Source: Myotis daubentonii
Lineage: Eukaryota; Chordata; Mammalia; Chiroptera; Vespertilionidae
Assembly: GCF_963259705.1 (NCBI RefSeq)
Contig: NC_081851.1
Coordinates: forward strand, 10,328,145-10,392,144
DNA: 64,000 nt
Direction: 5' to 3'
Position numbers and translations under genes: made by a program. The notes beneath the pieces were generated by a model. It did no database searches. It was not told the origin of the DNA and saw nothing but the letters and a program-made list of their open reading frames with translations. Positions 56,008 to 64,000 of the stretch are shown here, piece after piece (within the stretch, counting starts at the first letter, position 1; every line of letters begins with the position of its first letter).

Positions 56008-57229
56008 TGAACATTTTAAAAGTAAAGATGGCAAAATAAATGTCATTCCACATGCCAACTCTATGAATTAACAGTGGCTGGTGAGTCACGGAGACTGAAT
56101 GATAATGTCTGCCAAGGTCTCTGAAGGGGAGGGTGGGAAAAATTGATGCCATAAATGCGCCATCCTTGGCCTAAGCCTAGTCGGAGGCCTCCAGCCACGC
56201 AGGTGGGTACAGTGCCTGTGTGCCGGAGTCTTTGTTGCTTTTAATGGGTGACTTTTGCAGCGGCTCTAGAAGCTGTCCCTGAGCTCAGAGAATGGCAGAG
56301 AGATTGTCAAACAGATCTTTGTGGACTTAGAAATGTACACTTTTAAAAACAGAACTTGAGTTACTTCAGTTCCGTCATTTTTGTGTGACTGACTGACGTT
56401 TTTATTTGTGTTTAAAATTTAAACAGCAGAGTGCAAGCTGAAAGGTGCAATATTTTGGTTTGATAAGTGAAAATTTTAGTCATGAAATATTCTGAATTTG
56501 AATAGCTTTGCCATGGAAATTTATTCTTGTTTTAATTGTTAGTTGTTTTTAAAACTAGACAGTGAATCAAGAAAACAATGGTTATTACTGAGCAACTCGT
56601 GTTGTTTAGGGGAGGAACAGTGAAAAAACGACCCGCTTGGATGTAAAACACGCTAGACACGACCCACAAAAGAAAAGCATTCCGCTGAGGTGGGAATGGT
56701 CCGGCCGGGAAGGAAGGCGACCGCGGACCCTGTGGGAGACCGTAGACCCTGCGGGAGACCGAGGACCCTGCGGGAGACCGAGGACCCTGCGGGAGACCGA
56801 GGACCCTGTGGGAGACCGTAGACCCTGCGGGAGACCGAGGACCCTGCGGGAGACCAGAGGAGACTTGCAGGATGGGGAAGGGTTGCTTGGCGTCAGGACC
56901 AAGGACAGGTCAGCCACGGCCAGAGGGAGGCGGGGAGGAGGAGGGGGAGTGTCTGCACAGATGCAGTTCGCGGTGGGTTGGGGGGCAGCCTGGGAGGCTC
57001 TGTTTCTTCCAGTTAAGCAGGAAGCCAGACGCCGGCGCAGGGAGGAGAGGGAGTGAAGGGGGTTTGGGAAGAGAGGAACCGGATCCAGGAGAGTGTGGCC
57101 GCGCGCCCCCTGGAGGCTGCGTCCGGCGCTTACAGTGAAGCCGCCGCTTTCCAGTTCTGGGGGAGGGGGGGTTGGGGGGGGTGGTCCCGTGCTTCCCTGG
57201 GCAAGTTCCTGATTCGCTGTGTTCACCTG
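56008..57229. other. no gene seen; CpG-rich stretch
   Basis: AT-rich to about 56600, then GC- and CpG-rich from about 56640 to 57180, including a 19-bp tandem repeat. It could be a small CpG island. The 206-codon minus-strand frame (56606-57226) is low-complexity Pro/Ser/Arg and has no recognisable domain. Confidence 0.5.
56726..56855. repeat. 19-bp CpG-rich tandem repeat
   Basis: About seven copies of 'gaccctgcgggagaccgag', some with 'gtggga' and 'cgta' variants that alternate. Confidence 0.95.
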
Positions 57230-57330
57230 TTGGATGGCGATGAGAACCCTGACTCCTGACTCTTTGCTGAGGATTAAATAATGTCAGTGAGCACCAACAC
57301 AGGACCGGGCGCTTAGCTCACTCACATGAA
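57230..57330 (+). repeat. MIR 3' part
   Basis: 'gctgaggattaaataatgtc' and 'agcaccaacacaggaccggg' follow the MIR 3' order. Confidence 0.5.
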
Positions 57331-57490
57331 GGCAGCCTTCCTTTTCCTCTGGGTGCCCACTGTGCTGCTCTGATGCTGCCTGGGAAACTAACCTTAGATT
57401 CGTTGCCTCTGGAAACAAAACCCGTCACTCATCCCTAGTTCCAAACTAAGGAGCCTTGTAGCCTGCTCCCTTCCCCAGCTCACCCCCCTC

Positions 57491-57492
<2 letters not shown>

Positions 57493-57540
<48 letters not shown>
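57493..57540. repeat. (CA)n microsatellite
   Basis: About 24 CA units. Confidence 0.98.
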
Positions 57541-57541
<1 letters not shown>

Positions 57542-57604
57542 TGCCAGAGGCTGAGGCCCACGTCTGGGGAGAAAGGTCACCCCAGCCCAGCCTCTAATGC
57601 CCCA

Positions 57605-57845
57605 CAGTGTCATGTGGTGGTTCCGGGAATGAGCTTGGGGCAGCTCTCCGCCCAGCTCAGCCACTTCCTAGCTGCATCCCTCAGGCACAGTGCTCACCAG
57701 GCTGGGCGGCACACTGCCCTCGCAGCGTTGATCACACCGTCTGCACAACGGGCTGACGAACAGGCCCCCTCAGCAGGATGGCTTGCAATGATCCCATGAA
57801 AAAACATTTGTGAGGAGCTTAGTTAGGGCTCAATAAGCAGTTTTC
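57605..57845 (+). repeat. MIR SINE
   Basis: 'cagctcagccacttcctagc', 'tgcacaacgggctgac' and 'agggctcaataagcag' in MIR order. Diverged. Confidence 0.6.
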
Positions 57846-58292
57846 TAAACTTTAATTTTAAACGTGCCTTCACCCTCCATGCAGCAGGTCTCCGAGCTCT
57901 GCTCATCTGTGCCCACTGAACACTTATTTCCCCTCCCCGAGCCCCTGGCCATTCTACTTTGTGTTTCTTTGAGTTCGATTACTTTCGATTCTTCATATAA
58001 ATGAAATCATATGGCCCTGGCCAGTGTGGCTGGGTTGGTTGGAGCATCACCCCATACAACAAAAGGTAGCGGGTTTGATTCCCAGTCAGGGAACATACCC
58101 AGGCTGCAGGTTCGATCCCCTGCCTGTGGGAGGCAACCGATAGATCTGTTTCTCACATTAATGTTTCTCTCTCTCTGTCTCTCCCTTCCTCTCTCTAAAA
58201 TCAGTAATAAATAAATAAATAAATAACACTGTATGGTATTTGTTTTATTTGATTGGCTTATTTCACTTAACATAATGTCCTCTAGTTTCATC
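57846..58292 (-). mobile_element. old LINE-1 3' fragment split by Ves
   Basis: 'ggccattctactttgtgttt' and, after the Ves, 'tttcacttaacataatgtcc' match the same minus-strand L1M 3' region as 29450-29620. Confidence 0.65.
58014..58226 (+). mobile_element. Ves SINE
   Basis: Forward Ves, 'ccctggccagtgtggctggg' to (AAAT)n; two B-box-like repeats ('gggtttgattcccagtcagg', 'ggttcgatcccctgcc'). Confidence 0.88.
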
Positions 58293-58294
58293 TA

Positions 58295-60057
58295 TGCTAC
58301 AGTATATGAGTAGCAGGATACAAAATTAATATCCAGAAATGGATGGCATTTTTATACACCAATAATAAATTCTCAGAAAGAGAAACTTAAAAAAGCAATC
58401 CCATTTACCATTGCAACAACAAAAAATCAGATACCTTGGAATAAATTTAACCAAGGAGGTAAAAGATCTGTACTTGGAAAACAATAGGGTATTGAAAAAA
58501 GAAATAGAGGAAGATAAAACAAAATGGAAGAATATACCATGTTCATGGATTAGTAGAATCAACATCATTAAAATGCCCATACTACCCAAAGCAATCTATA
58601 GATTCAATGCACTCCCCATTAAAATACCAATGGTATATTTCACAGATCTAGAACAAATACCCCCAAAATTTATATGGAACCAAAAAAGACCTTGAATAAC
58701 CACAACAATCTTGAGAAAGAAGAACAAAGTTCTAGGAATCACAATACCAGATTTCAAGTTATACTACAAAGTCACTGTAATAAAAACAGCCTGGTGCTGA
58801 CAAAAACAGGCATATAGACCAGTGGAACAGAACAGAGGAATCAGAAATAGGCCCAAGCCAACATGCTCAGTTAATATTTGACAAGGGGGCAAGAACATAC
58901 AATGGAGTCAAGACAGTCTCTTCTACAAATCGTGTTGGGAAAATTGGACAGATACATGCAAAAACATGAAACTAGACCACCAACTTACACAAGAATAAAC
59001 TGAAAATGGGTAAAAGATTTAAATGTAAGTCATGAAACCATAAAAATCCTAGAAGAAACCATAGGCAGCAAAATCTCAGACATCTCTTGTAGCAATATTT
59101 TTTCCAATTCATCTCCTAGGCAAAGGAAACAAAGGAAAATATAAACAAATGGGACTACATCAAAATAAAAAGCTTCTGCACAGCAAAAAACAAACAAACA
59201 AACGAAACCATCAACAAAATGAAAGAGAGCCCACTGCATGGAAGAATATATTTGCCAATGATACATCTGATAAGAGGTTAATTTCCAAAATATATAAAGA
59301 ACTCATACAACTTAACAAAAGGAAGACAAACAATCCAATTATAAATGAGCAAGGGACCTAAATAGACACTTCTCCAAAGAAGGTATGCAAATGGCCAAGA
59401 GACACATGAAAAAAATGCTTAAAATCACTAATCATCAGAGAGATGCAAATAAAGATGACAATGATGTATCACCTCACACCTGTCAGAATGGGCACCATCA
59501 ACAAATCAACAAATGACAAGTGCTGGCGAGGATGTGGAGAAAGGTAACCCTCATGCACTGCTGGTGGGAATGCAGACTGGTACAGACATTATGGAAAACT
59601 GTATGGAGTTTCCTCTAAAAGCTAAAAATGGAACTGCCATTTGATCTAGTGACCTCACTTCTTGGAATATATCCTAAGAATCCCAAAACACCAATCAGAA
59701 AGAATGTATGCATCCCTATGTTCATAGCAGCACTATTTACAAGAGCTAAGATCTGGAAACAGCCCAAGTGCCCATCAGTAGATGAGTGAATAAAAAAGCT
59801 GTGGTACATTTACACAATGGAACACTATGCAGCAGTAAAAAGAAGGATCTCTTACACTTTGAGACAGCATGGAGGGACCTGGAGAGTATCATGATAAGTG
59901 AAATAAGCCATTCACATATATGTGGAATCTAATGAACAAAATAAACTGACGAACAAAATAGATCCAGATACATGGAAGCAGGGAACAGACTGACAATTCT
60001 CAGAGGGAAGAGGGGAGTTGGGTGGAAAGAGAGTAACCAAATAACTTTATATGCATT
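58295..60057 (+). mobile_element. LINE-1 ORF2 C-terminal half
   Basis: Plus-strand, 5'-truncated. Translation includes [36 protein letters not shown] (58411-58695) and [16 protein letters not shown]. 3' UTR is split by a Helitron and ends after it. Confidence 0.9.
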
Positions 60058-60581
60058 CTAGAGGCCTGGTGCATGGATTTGTACACCGGTGGGGTCCCTT
60101 GGCCTGGCCTGCGGTGGTCAGTGGACCTCCGTGATGCCACAGCCCAGCCTTAGAGCCCGCTGTCAGTGTCGATCCTGCACAGCACAAAGTAGTGCATGAA
60201 GCAGCAGGTGGCCAGGGAGGAGCCTGAGCCCGGGCTGGGTGCCATGCTGCTCCTGCTCATCCTGGCCCTGCTGCGCCTGCCACCGCCACCCCCCGCTCTG
60301 CTGCAGCCTCGGTGCCCATGACTGCGCAGCTGCCGCTCATCATCGCAGCCTCGCTCCTCACAAGGTGCTGGAGAAGCGGTGGGGCTTGCGCCGTCAGCCC
60401 CAATGCTGGGACTGGGAGCCATGAGCCAGGCGCCCATTGGCCAGCTGAGGGGAGCTCCTGCTGTGGGAGCGCACTGACCACCAGGGGGCAGCTCCTGCAT
60501 TGAGCCTCTGCCCCCTGGTGGTCAGTGCACATCATAGCTACTGAACAACTGGTAGACGGGTCACTTAGGCTGTTATATAGA
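60058..60581 (-). mobile_element. HeliBat-type Helitron in L1 3' UTR
   Basis: 'ctagaggcctggtgcatgg' at the left, 'cacttaggctgttatataga' at the right, with the common inner 'cactgaccaccagggggcag'. The L1 3' UTR resumes directly ('atatgcatagcccatgg'). Confidence 0.88.
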
Positions 60582-60722
60582 GAGATATGCATAGCCCATG
60601 GGCACAGACAGTAGTGGGGTAGACCTGGGGGGTGCGGGTGTGGGATAGAGGGGGTTAATGGGTGGAGGGGACATCTGTAATACTTTCAACAATAAAGATA
60701 AATTTTTAAAAAGAATTCCTTT
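60582..60722 (+). mobile_element. LINE-1 3' UTR end and tail
   Basis: G-rich 'gatagagggggttaatgggt' then 'ttcaacaataaagataaatt'. Continuation of the L1 at 58295. Confidence 0.88.
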
Positions 60723-61515
60723 TTTTAAGGTCGAATGATGTCCCATTGTATGTAGATCACACATTTTGTTTATCCGTTCACCTATGGATGAACCTGGGGT
60801 GCTGCCACCCTTGACTATTGTGGATACTTCTCTGATGCACGGGGTGGGCAAATATCTCTGTGAGATCGTGCTTTCAATTCATTGGCTGTACACCTAGACG
60901 TGGACCAGCTGGAGCATGTGCAGTTCTGTCTGTAATGTTTTAAGGAAACGCCATCTTGCCTTCCACAGTGACCACACCATTTTCATTCCCACCAGCAGTG
61001 CCCAGTGTCCCAGTTTCCCCACGTCCACACGCAGGCTCCTGCTTTTTGTAGCCATCCTAATGGGGTGAGGGGATATCTCATCGTGGTGTGGTTTGCATTT
61101 CCCTGATGGTTAGTGATTCTGAGCCTGTTTTCAGAAGCTTGGGGGCCATTTGTGTCTCTTCTTTGGAGAAATGTCTATTCAAGTATTTTGCCCACTTTTC
61201 AATCTGGTTGTTTTTGTTGTTGCTGTTGTTGAGTTGTAGGAGTTCTTTATATATTCTGCATTTTAAACTCTTAACACATATATGATTTGCCAATGTTTTC
61301 TCCCACCCATAGGTTGCCTTTTCACTCTGTTGATTGTTTCCTTTGCTGTGCAAAAGGATTTAAGTTTGATGTTGTTCTAGTTGTCTGTCTTTGCTTTTGT
61401 TGCCTGTGCTGTTGGTGTCAGATCCAGGGAATCATCGCCAAATCTAAATCTAATATAATGCTTTCTCCTAAGCTTTTTTTTTTTTTTTTTAGAAGTTTTA
61501 TGGTTTTGGGTCTTA
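60723..61515 (-). mobile_element. old LINE-1 3' part
   Basis: Minus-strand L1M: 'gaatgatgtcccattgtatg', 'tttccctgatggttagtgat', 'ggttgccttttcactctgtt'. Reverse orientation to its neighbour. The translation 61078-61353 shows a degraded ORF2 end. Confidence 0.8.
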
Positions 61516-62790
61516 TGGTTAGGTGTTTAGGTAGTAGTAGTTGCTGTTATTATTACCACTATTTTATTAATGCTAGTCACCAAAGATTCCAGCCATTAAT
61601 GTGGAAAGTTAAGAGCTTGCTGTCATGCATTTTAATCTAATAAATACCATGCTCACTCACATATAATTGTCTCTACTAACCTCAGTAGCAGGAACATAAA
61701 ACACATAGAAAGGTGTGATCCCGTCTCCCATGTAAGGCCTAGCCCACAAGATAAAATGTTAGTCTTGTGTATTCACACCTCCATCTCGTTGCTCACGTGC
61801 AGGCTCCGCTCCTGCTGGGGTACAGCCGTCAGTTCCATGTGCAGCTGTGACTGATGCTCAACTTGCCTCGAGCTGGTTCCCTCCCTGGTCTGTCTGTGTG
61901 AAATGCAGGGGTGCCTCTCAGCACTGCAGCTCCAGGCCTCTCAGCACTGCAGCTCCAGGCTGAAATGCCAGGGCTCCGAAGAAGACATGCCAATTGCACA
62001 CGTTACCAGTGCCGACCAAGCCTTGCCATCAGGACCGTTAACGGGCGAGAGGGCCGTCACTTCCGCTCAGTGTGTGAGGCTTTGTTTCTGTGAAGTCCTC
62101 AGATGGAAAACATTTCCTTTGCAGCTCAGAAGTCCCACTGCAAAGCCAGCCCTAGGCCCTTCCCTCTGCTGATTCCTGGAGCCTGTGAAGACCAGAGAGA
62201 CCAGGGCAGCTTGGCTCCTGATTTTTGCAGGTGGAAATCTGGCCTGGTTCCCTCCCTGCCAGGCCCCAGTTTTAGGCTCACCCCTCCCTGTCCCCTTCAT
62301 GGGCCTGGGCTCTTCTTTATCTGATGGAGATGCTCCTTACATCCTAGACGTGAATGCGTCTCAGGAAGGAGGCAGCCTTCTATCTGGATTAACTCCGCAG
62401 GCAAAGACTTCAGGAAGCTGTGCCTGGAGCGGGTGCTGAGGCGAGGCGGAGCCCCTGAGGCCCCACCTGGGCCTTCACACTGCCCAGTCTCCCCTGAATG
62501 CAGAGCCTGAGGGGGGCTAGCTTCTGGGAGCTTAGAGGCACTTCCTCCAGCAACAGTTCCTATGGGCCCGCGGGCGCTCGGTGTCCTCACAGGAGGCTGC
62601 CTGGCCCCTGGACAGAGCTGTGCCTTAACTGCCCATGAACTAGTTGGCCTCCGGCAGGAAACTGGGCAGGGCTTGCATTTATCGCAGGTGCCGGCAATCT
62701 GCTACACAGAAGACCCACAAGCCATCCATCAAACTCCGTCCTCTTATTTTACTTCTCTTCTCCTAGTTTATCTGTGTATTGTCTCTTTTT
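61516..62790. other. no gene seen
   Basis: About 1.3 kb of single-copy DNA. One direct duplication of 'ctctcagcactgcagctcca' (61915 and 61938). Frames up to 97 codons show no recognisable protein. Confidence 0.5.
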
Positions 62791-63110
62791 GAGTTAGGAA
62801 GGCAGGCCCTGCGTTGCTCACCGCTGAACCCCCAGTGTCTAGAGCAGTGGTTCTCAACCTTCTGGCCCTTGAAATACAGTTCCTCATGTTGTGACCCAAC
62901 CATAAAATTATTGTTGTTGCTACTTCATAACTGTAATGTTGCTACTGTTATGAATCGTAATGTAAATATCTGATATGCAGGATGGTCTTAGGCGACCCCT
63001 GTGAAAGGGTCGTTCGACCGCCAAAGGGGTCGCGACCCACAGGTTGAGAACCTCTGGTCTAGAGAGTGTCTGGTAGTCAGGATTGTCACGTGAATGAATG
63101 GGTGAACACA
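62791..63110 (+). repeat. L2/MIR-type tail split by hAT
   Basis: 'gttgctcaccgctgaacccc' before and 'agagtgtctggtagtcagga', 'gtgaatgaatgggtg' after the hAT resemble an ancient L2/MIR 3' end. Confidence 0.45.
62845..63056 (-). mobile_element. SPIN/OposCharlie-like hAT, non-autonomous
   Basis: 212 bp with a perfect 8-bp duplication 'gtctagag' (62837-62844; 63057-63064). Ends 'cagtggttctcaacct' and, inward from the right, 'cagaggttctcaacct'. Inside is 'aaaggggtcgcgacccacag'. Oriented opposite to the next copy. Confidence 0.88.
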
Positions 63111-63259
63111 GAGATGTGTGATCCAAATCTTTCAGTGCCAGCTTGCCATCTCCTAGCCTGGTGAGGGCACAAACATCTTTTTAGACTCTCACTACCCAGA
63201 TGTTAGGCTAACTCCACCCCTCATTCTTCCCCACCACCCCATCAGCAAATACTCTAGTA

Positions 63260-63482
63260 CAGCAGTTCTCAACCTGTGGGTCGCGACCCCTTTGGGGGTC
63301 GAACGACCCTTTCACAGGGGTCGCCTACGACCGTCGGAAAACACATATATAATTACATATTGTTTTTGTGATGAATCACTATGCTTTAATTATGTTCAAT
63401 TTGTAACAATGAAATTGGGGGTCACCACAACATGAGGAACTGTATTAAAGGGTCGCGGCATTAGGAAGGTTGAGGACCACTG
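63260..63482 (+). mobile_element. SPIN-like hAT, non-autonomous
   Basis: 223 bp with a perfect 8-bp duplication 'ctctagta' (63252-63259; 63483-63490). 'cagcagttctcaacctgtgg' and 'gtcgcgacccctttgggggt' match the SPIN family as I recall it. Internal sequence differs from the copy at 62845, so a separate subfamily. Confidence 0.87.
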
Positions 63483-63569
63483 CTCTAGTAGATCTGAAAT
63501 TATCAGACCTTATCTCACCTTAACCACCTTCTTCATACCTGGGTCAGGGGCGTGTCCTCACACCTACCC

Positions 63570-63645
63570 CGTATTAATTAGAGTTCTCCGAAGAAACAGA
63601 ACCAATGGGATGGATAGATAGATGGTAGGTAGGTAGGTAGGTAGG

Positions 63646-63677
<32 letters not shown>

Positions 63678-64000
63678 AAGATAGATGGTAGATAGATAGA
63701 TAGATTTTAAGAAATCACCTCACAGCAGAGTGGCTGCTGGGAAGTCTGATGGTGGCAGGCTGAAGACCCAGAGAAGAGGTGCTGTTGCAGCTCCAGTCTG
63801 GAGGCAATCTGAAGGCAAATTGTTTCTTGCTCAGTCCTTTACTCTGAAGGCCTTCAGCTGATTGGATGAGGCTCACCAACATGACGGAGGGAGATCTGCT
63901 TCACTCAACATCCACTGAGTTAAATATTCATCTCATCTGGTAACACCTCCACAGAGACATGCGGAAGGACGGTTAACCGATATTTTGACAGTGTGGCCTA
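63570..64000. repeat. unassigned ancient repeat with TAGA microsatellite
   Basis: 'gttctccgaagaaacagaac' at the start and 'gctgattggatgaggctcac', 'atccactgagttaaatattc' later read like a common mammalian interspersed repeat I cannot name. It contains (GGTA)n/(TAGA)n at 63612-63706. It runs off the window. Confidence 0.45.

Noticed and set aside
56606..57226. 206-codon minus-strand frame in CpG-rich DNA
   Set aside because: Low-complexity Pro/Arg/Ser with a segment encoded by the 19-bp array; no start context, splice sites or domain I can support.

Overview
This window is repeat-dense mammalian nuclear DNA, almost certainly from a vespertilionid bat. The evidence is the combination of many tRNA-derived Ves SINEs (start like 'gccctggctggtttggctcagtggatag', read here in separate short pieces; end in CT-rich blocks plus 'aatcaataaaa'), at least eleven HeliBat-type Helitrons (A|T insertion sites, 3' hairpin followed by a CTAG end), a piggyBac MITE whose tips resemble bat piggyBac, SPIN-like hAT elements, and bat-type LINE-1. 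I see no functional host protein-coding gene and no RNA gene. The window looks intergenic or deep-intronic. Most long open frames are artefacts of tandem repeats or L1 remnants.

Layout. 1-3.6 kb: mostly single-copy DNA with microsatellites and a MIR. 3.64-5.67 kb: a complete young HAL1-type element (L1 ORF1 but no ORF2) with a perfect 16-bp target duplication and an open 296-residue ORF1; this is the only convincing intact protein-coding frame. 6.8-8.2 kb: three clustered Helitrons. 8.5-16.5 kb: an old minus-strand L1 containing an older HAL1-like element, itself hit by two Helitrons and a piggyBac MITE. 17.3-18.3 kb: a SUMO2 processed pseudogene (minus). 18.3-23.8 kb: a 5'-truncated L1 (+) split by a 1.5-kb Helitron and a Ves. 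24-26.5 kb: further L1, one copy with an internal deletion. 27.4-28.6 kb: a 1.2-kb minisatellite with higher-order structure. 29-30.4 kb: old L1 (-) split by a hAT. 33-39 kb: L1 and Ves nest ending in a Helitron that carries a 60-bp-arm hairpin. 41.7-48 kb: L1 (+) copies carrying a Ves, a truncated HAL1 tail and a TA-flanked mariner/Tigger-like MITE. 50.5-56 kb: Ves, L1, hAT and three Helitrons, one with a promoter-like, tandem-repeat-bearing insert. 56-58 kb: CpG-rich DNA with a 19-bp tandem repeat. 58.3-61.5 kb: two L1s in opposite directions plus a Helitron. 62.8-63.5 kb: two SPIN-like hAT elements in opposite orientations, each with a perfect 8-bp duplication.

How it fits together: the window records transposition in layers. 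L1 machinery explains the HAL1, Ves and SUMO2 insertions (A-rich tails, 13-17 bp duplications). Rolling-circle and cut-and-paste DNA elements were added on top. The best candidate for a notable system is the ORF1-only HAL1 family, represented by one intact full-length copy, one 5'-truncated tail copy inserted in an L1, and one older relative. All family names are from reading the sequence; no database search was possible.
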